Of a stretch of DNA of 64,000 nt, positions 24,275-32,399 are shown one piece after another (the stretch's first letter is position 1; every line of letters begins with the position of its first letter). Under the pieces are notes generated by a model. The model did not search any database, was not told the DNA's origin, and saw nothing but the letters and a program-made list of their open reading frames with translations. The DNA is taken from contig JAXGYA010000008.1 in assembly GCA_040772505.1 (NCBI GenBank), positions 1 through 64,000 on the forward strand, read 5' to 3'. This DNA is from Mariniphaga sp040772505. Its GTDB lineage: Bacteria; Bacteroidota; Bacteroidia; Bacteroidales; Prolixibacteraceae. The position numbers and the translations under genes were made by a program.

Positions 24275-25384
24275 ATGAAAAGATATCTGACCGTATTTGT
24301 TTTACTTGTGATTTTTATGACCAGTAAAAGCGAAGCTCAGAGTAAAATAGACATCGGTTTTTGGACACAAGCCTGGTACCAACATGTTGAAAATGGCAAG
24401 GGAGACAACAACCTGAACGATTTTATGCTTCGCAGGGCTTATCTTTCAGTAAAAGGGCAGCCCACAGACTACCTTAGTTTTTTCACACACATCGCTGTTG
24501 ACCGGTTTGGGCAGGATGGCCTGGACAATCCGTCGATGGGGCTCGGTAGTGGTTTGACTTTTCGTGATTTATGGATAACACTTGACCTGGATGAAAGTTT
24601 CAAAGTTCAGGCGGGCAGGATGTACGTTCCACTTACCCGAAACTACGGCACGACCTCCACCAAATCGCTTTTAACCACCGACCTTTCGTTTATGCAGGGT
24701 GGAATTCGCGGAGGTATTTTTTACACCGGCAAGGTAGGGAGAGACGATGGCGTAACGCTTTGGGGCAATCCTTTCGATGGCCTGTTTCAATATCGGTTGA
24801 TGATTTCAGAAGGAGTAGAAAGCAGCTTCAACCCGGAAGATAATTTGCGTGTGGTTGCCCGTGGGGTTTTAAATTTGCTGGAGCCCGAAACAGGCTGGTT
24901 TAACCAGGGCACTTACCTGGGAAAGAAAAAAGTACTGAGTTTTGGCGCTGCCTTCGATTCGCAAAACAACCTGACCTTGAATAACGAGCCAGGGCAAGAT
25001 AATTTTATATGGACCGTGGATGCGTTTTTCGACCAGCCCGTTGCCAATGGCGCTGTGACAGCTGAAAGCGCTTACATCAACATTAAAAACAGTACCCAGG
25101 CGAACAGTTTTTCACAGCTTACTCCTTCCGGTAATGCCGATTTTTTTTACATCCAGGCCGGCTATTATTTTAATGCCCCGGTTGCTGTGGGAAATATCCA
25201 ACCCTATTTCCGGTATGAAACAGTTTCAATAGAACAAAAGGATAATACCGGCATTTTCAGCGGTGGGTTTAATTACTATCTCAACGGCCACAACGCAAAG
25301 GCAAGTTTCGATTACACGGTGGTTAGCCTTTCGGAAACAGCGGCCCAAAGTATTTTTACCCTGCAACTGGCGGTCGGTATTTAA
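24275..25384 (+). CDS. Outer-membrane porin, phosphate-selective O/P-like
   Basis: About 369 residues. Signal peptide MKRYLTVFVLLVIFMTSKSEAQ, then a beta-barrel typical of the porin O/P-like group: FMLRRAYLSVKGQPTDYLSFFTHIAVD, LDLDESFKVQAGRMYVPLTRNYG and the final strand IFTLQLAVGI. ATG at 24275 is taken as start because it begins the signal peptide. First gene of a run with cysteine desulfurase and DsrE proteins, so it may admit a sulfur or selenium oxyanion, which is inference only. Confidence 0.78.
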   Translation: MKRYLTVFVLLVIFMTSKSEAQSKIDIGFWTQAWYQHVENGKGDNNLNDFMLRRAYLSVKGQPTDYLSFFTHIAVDRFGQDGLDNPSMGLGSGLTFRDLWITLDLDESFKVQAGRMYVPLTRNYGTTSTKSLLTTDLSFMQGGIRGGIFYTGKVGRDDGVTLWGNPFDGLFQYRLMISEGVESSFNPEDNLRVVARGVLNLLEPETGWFNQGTYLGKKKVLSFGAAFDSQNNLTLNNEPGQDNFIWTVDAFFDQPVANGAVTAESAYINIKNSTQANSFSQLTPSGNADFFYIQAGYYFNAPVAVGNIQPYFRYETVSIEQKDNTGIFSGGFNYYLNGHNAKASFDYTVVSLSETAAQSIFTLQLAVGI

Positions 25385-25396
25385 TTTCAGAAACGT

Positions 25397-26536
25397 ATGG
25401 AAAAACAAATTTATCTCGATTATAATGCAACAACCCCCATCGCCCCGGAAGTAGCGGAAGAAATGTTGCCTTATATTCAGGCGCATTTCGGAAACCCTTC
25501 CAGCAGCTACGCCATTGGCCGGTTTAACAAGGAAGCCATTGAAAAGGCGCGGATGCGGGTGGCAAACCTCATTGCCGCCTCGCCCGAAGAGATTATTTTT
25601 ACCAGCGGTGGCACCGAATCGAACAATCACGCTATCCGGGGAGCAGTTTTTGCCAATCAGCATAAGGGAAAACATGTTATCACCTCGCAGGTGGAACACC
25701 CGGCAGTTACTGAGGTGTGTAATTTCCTTGAAAAGCAGGGTTACGAAATTACCCTGCTTCCTGTGGATTCTTTTGGAAAAGTAAATCCCGAAGATGTTGA
25801 GAAATCAATCAGACCTGACACTGTTCTGATCTCTATTATGCACGCCAATAATGAAGTGGGCACGATTCAATCAATTGCAGAAATTGGGGCTATTGCCAAA
25901 GAAAATAATACTGTTTTTCATACAGATGCCGCCCAATCGGTTGGCAAAATTGAAACCGATGTAAATGAAACCGGGGTAGATTTGCTTTCTATTGCGGGAC
26001 ATAAACTGTATGCACCCAAAGGCATCGGCGTTCTGTATATCAGGAATGGAGTGAAGCTGGAAAACCTGATTTTTGGAGCGGGACAGGAACGGGGACTGCG
26101 TCCGGGCACTGAAAACATACCCTACATTGTTGCACTTGGGAAAGCCTGTGAACTGGCCAATGAAAATCTGGAACCCAATAGTCAGCACATGTTTCAAATG
26201 CGGCAACGGTTGCTGAACGGCTTGAAAGAGAAATGCCGGGCAGCCATTAAACTGAACGCCGACCTTGAAAACTGCCTGCCCAACACCCTGAGCATCGCCT
26301 TTGAAAATGTGGATGCGCACACCCTTGCTTCACTGGCCGGTAAAAAAGTCCTGTTTTCAACAGGCTCGGCCTGCCATGCCGATTCGGTCGAAATTTCGCC
26401 TGTGCTGAAGGCGATGCAGGTTAACCCTCGGATGGCAGCCGGTACGGTACGGTTATCAACCGGGAAATATACCACCAAAGAAGAGGTTGACTATGCGGTG
26501 GAGGCCATTTCAGATATTGTAAATAAATTAGTGTAA
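25397..26536 (+). CDS. Cysteine desulfurase (NifS/IscS family)
   Basis: 379-residue PLP enzyme. DYNATTP at the N-terminus, GGTESNN for phosphate binding, His101, DAAQSVGK, Schiff-base Lys203 in SIAGHKLYAPKG and catalytic Cys326 in STGSACHAD. It releases sulfur from cysteine as a persulfide. A NifS-like group II active loop (short) fits better than the long IscS loop. It starts 12 nt after the porin, with two DsrE-type proteins downstream that could accept the sulfur. No IscU or SufB is nearby, so Fe-S assembly is not the obvious job. Confidence 0.9.
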   Translation: MEKQIYLDYNATTPIAPEVAEEMLPYIQAHFGNPSSSYAIGRFNKEAIEKARMRVANLIAASPEEIIFTSGGTESNNHAIRGAVFANQHKGKHVITSQVEHPAVTEVCNFLEKQGYEITLLPVDSFGKVNPEDVEKSIRPDTVLISIMHANNEVGTIQSIAEIGAIAKENNTVFHTDAAQSVGKIETDVNETGVDLLSIAGHKLYAPKGIGVLYIRNGVKLENLIFGAGQERGLRPGTENIPYIVALGKACELANENLEPNSQHMFQMRQRLLNGLKEKCRAAIKLNADLENCLPNTLSIAFENVDAHTLASLAGKKVLFSTGSACHADSVEISPVLKAMQVNPRMAAGTVRLSTGKYTTKEEVDYAVEAISDIVNKLV

Positions 26537-26559
26537 ATCATTTTAATAACTCAAATTTT

Positions 26560-26988
26560 ATGAAAAAAGCAATCTTTTTCCTAACCGTTATTTTACTGTT
26601 TCTGTCAAACAGCATTTCGGCACAGGAACAGTTTAATCCGCAACCACAGAAGCAGAAGCATTCACCCACATCTATCAGTATGGTAATTTACTCCAATGAT
26701 GTGGAAACCACCTGGAACGCTTTCAGGCTGGCTAACCATTCTGTAAATCAGGGTGATACAGTTCGGATTTTCCTCTTTGGAAAAGGGGTGGAAGTAGATA
26801 ACCTGGTGAAAGAAAACGAAGATTTGGAAGAACAGGTCAATGCCTTTTTGGAAAAGGGCGGAACTATACTTGGTTGTGGTACTTGTTTGCAGAGCCGGAA
26901 AAACGATGAACCTCAGATTTGTACCTTCTCATCTTTGGCAGATTTATATGATATAGTCAGGAAAAATAAAATTGTATTAACCTTTTAA
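26560..26988 (+). CDS. Exported DsrE-family protein
   Basis: 142 residues with a signal peptide ending ISAQ, so probably periplasmic. The body is a DsrE/DsrF-like fold: SISMVIYSNDVETTWNAFRLANHSVNQGDTVRIFLFGKGVE and a CGTC pair in TILGCGTCLQSR, then a typical IVLTF ending. DsrE-like proteins carry persulfide sulfur on cysteine. A periplasmic version beside a cytoplasmic desulfurase is unusual. Confidence 0.75.
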   Translation: MKKAIFFLTVILLFLSNSISAQEQFNPQPQKQKHSPTSISMVIYSNDVETTWNAFRLANHSVNQGDTVRIFLFGKGVEVDNLVKENEDLEEQVNAFLEKGGTILGCGTCLQSRKNDEPQICTFSSLADLYDIVRKNKIVLTF

Positions 26989-27034
26989 TTTAAAAGCTAT
27001 TTATGAAAATGATGGCAAAGCAGTTATTTCAACC

Positions 27035-27142
27035 ATGAATATGGAAATTATGCTGAAAGCGGTGAGTTCCAATCCTGAACTTTTCAAAGAAACAACCGCC
27101 CTTTATGACACCTTAAAATCTTTAATGGATTCAATTTCATAA
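27035..27142 (+). CDS. Possible small protein, 35 residues
   Basis: ATG at 27035 gives a 35-residue frame ending SLMDSIS. The same frame is open upstream to 26981 and reads as amphipathic helix-like sequence (LKAIYENDGKAVIST, then MNMEIMLKA), but without an ATG there. It may be the C-terminal stub of a lost gene or a real small protein using a non-ATG start. Its codon composition looks coding. No family recognised. Confidence 0.3.
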   Translation: MNMEIMLKAVSSNPELFKETTALYDTLKSLMDSIS

Positions 27143-27174
27143 AAAATATTCTATAAAATTTAAAAAAGAACAAA

Positions 27175-27531
27175 ATGCAAAAAATACTGATTATTATTAA
27201 CGATGCGCCTTACGGAACAGAAAAGGCGTACAATGGCTTACGCTTAGCCAATCAATTGAACAAAGCCCACGATGATGTGGAAGTTCGGATTTTTCTGATG
27301 GCCGATGCCGCAGCGTGCGCCGTGGCCGGGCAAACCACGCCCAACGGGTATTACAACATCGAAAGGATGATGAAGTACTCCATTAATAAAGGCGCCAAAG
27401 TTAAAATCTGCGGCTCGTGTGCTGATGCCCGTGGATTGAAAGATGTTCAGCTTATTGCAGGTTCCGAAATAAGCACCATGGCTGAACTTACGCAGTGGGT
27501 GGTTGACAGCGACAAAATTATTACATTTTAA
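27175..27531 (+). CDS. Cytoplasmic DsrE-family sulfur carrier-like protein
   Basis: 118 residues with no signal peptide. MQKILIIINDAPYGTEKAYNGLRLANQL begins the DsrE fold, DVEVRIFLMADAAACAVAGQ and AKVKICGSCADARGL carry cysteines that could hold a persulfide, and it ends WVVDSDKIITF. A paralogue of the exported DsrE two genes upstream. Together with the cysteine desulfurase it fits a sulfur relay. Confidence 0.78.
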   Translation: MQKILIIINDAPYGTEKAYNGLRLANQLNKAHDDVEVRIFLMADAAACAVAGQTTPNGYYNIERMMKYSINKGAKVKICGSCADARGLKDVQLIAGSEISTMAELTQWVVDSDKIITF

Positions 27532-27622
27532 TGCGCCATGAAACAAAATCTGTTTTATACACAGGTTTCAGGATATGAAGCATGGTTTATTGAAAATAAA
27601 GTCCTTATTAAATATAATGAAA

Positions 27623-28810
27623 ATGAAAAAACAGTTTGCAGGCTTTCAGACCAGATGTGTCCATTCTGGTGAACAATTAGACAAGGAGGGCGGAATACAC
27701 ATTCCGTTGTACAATCACTCCACCTTCGGATTCTCCACAACAAGCGAGTTGCTTGATGTCGTGGAAGGACGTAAGCAAGGAAACCTGTACACAAGGTATG
27801 GACTGAACCCGACCATAAGAGCCGTTGAAAACAAGCTCGCTTCCTTGGAAGATGCTGAAAGCGCTTATGTTTTCAGTTCGGGAATGGCGGCTGAAACCGC
27901 TGTTTTTATGACCTACTGTGCACCCGGAGATAAAATTATATGCATCGGCGATGTTTACGGTGGTACCTACGAGCTTTTGAGTGTGAACCTAAAAAAGTTT
28001 CATATTGAAACAACATTTTTGCTGGGTGATGAACTGCACATGTTAGACCAGGTTTCAGATGATAAAACCCGGATTGTTTTTCTGGAAACCCCATCGAATC
28101 CGAATATTGAGATATTTGATATTGAAGAGATTGCAGTTTTTTGTAAAAAGCGCGACATTTTGTTTGTGGTTGACAATACCTTTGCTTCACCGGTTAACCA
28201 GCAGCCATTGCAGCTTGGCGCCGATTTGGTTGTTCACAGCACAACAAAATACCTGGGCGGACATAGCGACCTCACCGGCGGGGCAGTTATTGGTCAAAGT
28301 TCTATGATTGAGCCGCTGGGGATCTGGCGTAAAAATCTGGGGCAAATAATGGCTCCCGAAGTTGCATTTCTGCTGGCTCGAAGCCTTCGCACGCTGGCAG
28401 TAAGGGTTAAAAGCCAAAACCAGAGTGCAATGAAAATTGCCGAATTTCTGCAAAAACATAAAAAAATAGAAAAAGTCAACTACCCGGGGTTGTCAGATTT
28501 TAAAGGTTATAATACAGCAAAAAAACAGATGACCGGTTTCGGGGGCATGTTAAGTTTCGAATATAAAGGCACAGCAAAAGCAACATCGGATATGGTTGAC
28601 AGGCTGCGGCTTTTTTCTATTGCCGCCAGCCTGGGCGGTGTTGAAAGCCTGGTTACCCAACCCATTACAACAACACACCACGGCATGTTGCCCGAAGAGA
28701 GAAAAAGGCGTGGCATTGTGGATAATTTGGTACGCCTTTCAATCGGCCTGGAAGATGCAGAAGATTTAATTTCCGACCTGGATAATGCATCTAATATCCC
28801 CTCTTATTAA
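27623..28810 (+). CDS. Trans-sulfuration PLP enzyme (gamma-lyase / synthase)
   Basis: About 395 residues, Cys/Met metabolism PLP family. TRYGLNPTIRAVENKLASLE, SSGMAAETAV, VVDNTFASP with Asp184, and Schiff-base Lys209 in STTKYLGGHSDLTGG. SLGGVESLVTQPITTTHHGM near the C-terminus is typical of cystathionine gamma-lyase/synthase and methionine gamma-lyase. Exact reaction is uncertain. Its stop lies inside the end of the convergent patatin gene (20-bp overlap). ATG at 27617 is an alternative start. Confidence 0.85.
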   Translation: MKKQFAGFQTRCVHSGEQLDKEGGIHIPLYNHSTFGFSTTSELLDVVEGRKQGNLYTRYGLNPTIRAVENKLASLEDAESAYVFSSGMAAETAVFMTYCAPGDKIICIGDVYGGTYELLSVNLKKFHIETTFLLGDELHMLDQVSDDKTRIVFLETPSNPNIEIFDIEEIAVFCKKRDILFVVDNTFASPVNQQPLQLGADLVVHSTTKYLGGHSDLTGGAVIGQSSMIEPLGIWRKNLGQIMAPEVAFLLARSLRTLAVRVKSQNQSAMKIAEFLQKHKKIEKVNYPGLSDFKGYNTAKKQMTGFGGMLSFEYKGTAKATSDMVDRLRLFSIAASLGGVESLVTQPITTTHHGMLPEERKRRGIVDNLVRLSIGLEDAEDLISDLDNASNIPSY

Positions 28811-31082
28811 ATATGATGTATCCGAAATTGAGTGTAAGATAAAATCTGGTGTTTGGCTTTTCGTAGTAGTTAACCATAATGCTTGCCGGACCTGCACCCG
28901 TGTTATAAACCAATGCAGCGAGCCCCTGAAGGTAATAGCTGGTGAAAAAGTCTTCACTTTTGAAAGCGGTAAAATCCTCATTGGGCAGTTCTTCTTTTAT
29001 CGGGACAAAACCGTGTGTTTCCAGCCTGAAGTGCAGCGACTGATTGAAATTAACAATTGCTTTTATTCCGGCGGCTAAGAAGTTGTTTGAACGAAAATTT
29101 TCAATGAATAATGACTGGCTGTGGGGAGTGGGGTTGTAGCTCGGTGCTGTCAGTTTTGTCGAGCGGTAGTTTTTGAACAATCCTTTATTGCTGAAAACTA
29201 CCTCTGCCTGAGTGCCTAATGTGAAAGTTCTGGAAATTCTATTATGTCTTACTGCATTTCCACGAATTAAAAAATAGTTGTGATTCTGAACTGACTTGTA
29301 CCTTGATGAAGATGTAGTTCCCGGTTTATTAGTTTCCTTTCCTGAGATATATTTTATGTTCAGCGAATAGCTTGCCCCTTCAGTGGAAAATTGCTTGTAG
29401 TTGAGTGAGTTGTTATCAATTCCCACCTGACTGACAAACGCGCTAAAAGATGTTTTATCGGGTAGGTCTTCTTTATTAAATATATCGGTTTGATAATATT
29501 GATCGTTTGAATTGGCAAAGGTAACCCCTGTAAAAAGTTTGGAGTGAAGTCCGAGTGGAATTCCTGCTTCTAAACGCAGATTGTACTCATTTTGAATAAT
29601 ATATGGCGGGCGGACATCTTCAAAAAAGAGTTCTGTGCTGGAAGAGAAAAAGTCCCAGCGGTTAAATGTGGAATAGCCAGAGACATAATAAGGGAGTGAA
29701 CTGGGAAAATCAACTCTGCCACCGGCTAAAAAGGAGCTGTAGAACCTGCCGAAATAGATGTTAGAGTTCAATGTATATGCACGCCCCTTGTAACTTCGGT
29801 AGTGAAGACTTCCAAACCCCTGATTGATAGGCTTAGTGGAAATATTACCACCGATATTTACACGCAGCTTTTTTTCAGGTGTTACCTTTAAGTGCAGGTC
29901 ATAATATCCCGATTCCGGATTATAATATGCCACCGGGCGAATGGATTTCAGATGTTGGTCGGCAATGAGCTTAAAATAATCTGTTTTCAGGGAGTTTAAG
30001 GATATAATATTGAATTTATGCTTGATTGACTGAATGATAAGTTTTCGTTGAAGCGGATCGGGAATTCCTTCAACCTGTATGTTTTGAAAATAAAGCTCCG
30101 GTTTCTTTGTTTTAAATTCATTCCTTTTCTTTGTTACTTTTTCCGGATCAATCCTTCGGGTAATGCGGGTTTTAATGCTGTCAATCATTTTTTCAGCCGT
30201 TTTTTCCCCTTCTCCGGCGATGAAGTGATATTTTTGAAAATCCAATAACCCTATGGTTGATAAATCTGTTTCCAGCAAAATTCCTTTTTCAGGAGATATT
30301 TCATACGCGGTTGGCCTCATCAACATGCTGGTGATTTGTTCCACAACATTGTCCGATGAAGGTGCCTGAAGACTTCCGGCAACCTTGTGCCCAATAATGA
30401 TATCCGGGTCAAATATTTTTTCCATCAGATCCTGTGGAAAATTGTTCACCATTCCACCGTCGAAAAGTAATTTGCCGTCAATTTCAATGGGCATAAAATA
30501 GAGTGGAAAAGTCATTGAAGCCCGGATTGCTGCACCCAAATCGCCTTTTTGTAAAACTACAGGCTGGTTTGAATAAACATCGGTGGCAACACAAAAAAAA
30601 GGAACCATTAAACTGTCAAACTGGTAGGAGCATGCCGCATTTGCAGGAGCAAACAGCTCCATAAATGCAAAATTCATCTGTTCCTCAGGAATTATGTTGG
30701 TTGGTGGAAGCAATGCAAGTTTGTCATGTTTTTTTTCAATGCGCAACTCTAACCATGAAGGCTCCGGCTCGGATCTCATAAAATAGTAACGATACTCTTT
30801 CTGAATGCGCCCGGTTGACCAGAAATAGAAGTCATCGGAACGGAAAAGATGCTCCATTTCATCGGGAGAATAGCCCGCCGCATAAAGCCCGCCAACGATG
30901 GCGCCTATGGATGTTCCGGCAATGTAATCAATAGGAATGCCGTTTTTTTCAAGAGCGCGGATGATTTCAATGTGTGCAATGCCTTTTGCACCACCACCGC
31001 TGAGTACAAGTCCAACCGACTGGGCGTTTGCTGCTGAAAGATATATTAAGGATAAAGTGAAGACTATCAGTCTTTTTAGCAT
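28791..31082 (-). CDS. Patatin-like phospholipase with Omp85-type barrel
   Basis: 763-residue exported protein, signal peptide ending ANAQ. Residues about 22-300 are a patatin domain: oxyanion loop GGGAKG, nucleophile GTSIG, and Asp in FDGGMVNNFP. A POTRA-like region follows near 340-410 and then a 16-strand-like surface-antigen barrel to the end (GYIIFNKRGY). This is the PlpD-type layout, in which a lipase is attached to its own outer-membrane barrel. A TAAATTTG box at 31110-31117 could be its promoter. Convergent with and overlapping the PLP enzyme gene. Confidence 0.88.
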   Translation of the reverse strand: MLKRLIVFTLSLIYLSAANAQSVGLVLSGGGAKGIAHIEIIRALEKNGIPIDYIAGTSIGAIVGGLYAAGYSPDEMEHLFRSDDFYFWSTGRIQKEYRYYFMRSEPEPSWLELRIEKKHDKLALLPPTNIIPEEQMNFAFMELFAPANAACSYQFDSLMVPFFCVATDVYSNQPVVLQKGDLGAAIRASMTFPLYFMPIEIDGKLLFDGGMVNNFPQDLMEKIFDPDIIIGHKVAGSLQAPSSDNVVEQITSMLMRPTAYEISPEKGILLETDLSTIGLLDFQKYHFIAGEGEKTAEKMIDSIKTRITRRIDPEKVTKKRNEFKTKKPELYFQNIQVEGIPDPLQRKLIIQSIKHKFNIISLNSLKTDYFKLIADQHLKSIRPVAYYNPESGYYDLHLKVTPEKKLRVNIGGNISTKPINQGFGSLHYRSYKGRAYTLNSNIYFGRFYSSFLAGGRVDFPSSLPYYVSGYSTFNRWDFFSSSTELFFEDVRPPYIIQNEYNLRLEAGIPLGLHSKLFTGVTFANSNDQYYQTDIFNKEDLPDKTSFSAFVSQVGIDNNSLNYKQFSTEGASYSLNIKYISGKETNKPGTTSSSRYKSVQNHNYFLIRGNAVRHNRISRTFTLGTQAEVVFSNKGLFKNYRSTKLTAPSYNPTPHSQSLFIENFRSNNFLAAGIKAIVNFNQSLHFRLETHGFVPIKEELPNEDFTAFKSEDFFTSYYLQGLAALVYNTGAGPASIMVNYYEKPNTRFYLTLNFGYIIFNKRGY

Positions 31083-31202
31083 TGCTTATAAATTGTTTTC
31101 TGAATAAAACAAATTTATAAAAAATTTAACGTAAAGTAAACTGATTTGGTTAAAAATTGGAATTTATTTACTCAAAGGAAAGAAAAGAGAATTTGAAAAC
31201 TT

Positions 31203-32129
31203 TTATCCCGACTCTACCTTGTTGCGTAAACTTTTAAATCCTTCACCCAATATTTCATTGGCATTCATTACGGTGATAAAAGCATTCGGATCAACCGTGC
31301 TGATAAACTCCTGCAAAATTGCTACTTCGCGCCGACTAACCACAGTATATATAATCTGTTTCTCCTCTCCTGTAAACATTCCGGTTCCCTTCAGATAAGT
31401 GCCGCCACGCTCCAGGTCAATCAGGATTTTGTCTTTGATTATCTGATGCTCTTTTGAAACAATCAACAGTGCCTTGTTGTAATCTGCCCCTTCCATGATT
31501 GTATCAATAACATGTCCTGTTATGTAAATTACAACCCACGAATAGAGAGGAATATGCCAGTCTTTAAATGCTATAAGACCTAAAAGCACAATACAGGAAT
31601 CCACATAAATCATCAGTTTCCCCAATTGTAGTTTGGTATATTTGGCAATAATCATGGCTATTATGTCAGATCCTCCTGAGGTTGCCCTTGATTTAAATAT
31701 CAGCCCGAGTCCGGCGCCAATCAAAACTCCGGCAAAGAGGCTGGAAAGCAGAACATCGTCCACAAGAGGAACGTTTCCCTCCGCACGAAGCCACGTCATT
31801 CCATCAATAAATACCGAGCTGAGCACAAATCCCACAATAGTTTTTACCCCAAAACGGGGGCCTAAAATTTTAATTCCGGCGATGGTGAGCGGAATATTCA
31901 AAACCAGTCCAAAAAAACCGATGGGAATTCCGTTGGGCCAGAATGAAAACACGCCCTGTGTAAGGTAGTGAACCACTATGGCGATACCATATACGCCGCC
32001 GGGTACAATTTTGTGGGGCGTTACAAAATAGACAAAACCGGCTGCCAGAATAAAGGAACCTAAAAGTATAAGGGTATAATCAATATACCACTGTTTACTG
32101 AACATTTTTTGTTTTGATAGAAAAGCCAT
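31203..32129 (-). CDS. YitT-family membrane protein (DUF161/DUF2179)
   Basis: 308 residues: five to six helices (ILLGSFILAAGFVYFVTPHKIVPGG, GLVLNIPL, GVLIGAGLGLIFKSRATSGGSDI) then a C-terminal DUF2179 domain (KALLIVSKEHQIIKDKILIDLERGGTYLKGTGMFTGEEK and IYTVVSRREV). Function of the family is not established. An exact TATTTTTG box at 32159-32166 on the minus strand is a candidate promoter, about 30 nt before the start. Confidence 0.88.
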   Translation of the reverse strand: MAFLSKQKMFSKQWYIDYTLILLGSFILAAGFVYFVTPHKIVPGGVYGIAIVVHYLTQGVFSFWPNGIPIGFFGLVLNIPLTIAGIKILGPRFGVKTIVGFVLSSVFIDGMTWLRAEGNVPLVDDVLLSSLFAGVLIGAGLGLIFKSRATSGGSDIIAMIIAKYTKLQLGKLMIYVDSCIVLLGLIAFKDWHIPLYSWVVIYITGHVIDTIMEGADYNKALLIVSKEHQIIKDKILIDLERGGTYLKGTGMFTGEEKQIIYTVVSRREVAILQEFISTVDPNAFITVMNANEILGEGFKSLRNKVESG

Positions 32130-32399
32130 AATTTGAATTTTAGCAGGTTTTTTACAAGCAAAAATAATATAATCGGGGATATAAATTTCTGAGGGTTTTC
32201 ATATCCCTGGAAAATGAAGCATGTAAATACCGACAAGTCGTATATTTCCTGAACCTTTCAGCATTTTTAGACTTGATATCGTTAACTAAACAACATTGAA
32301 TTAAGATATAACGATTTTATTTGCAGTGGTATCTTAATTTCATAATTTCGTGGCTTTTGAAAAATATTTGCATGTTAAAATCTTAATATAAAAATTGTG

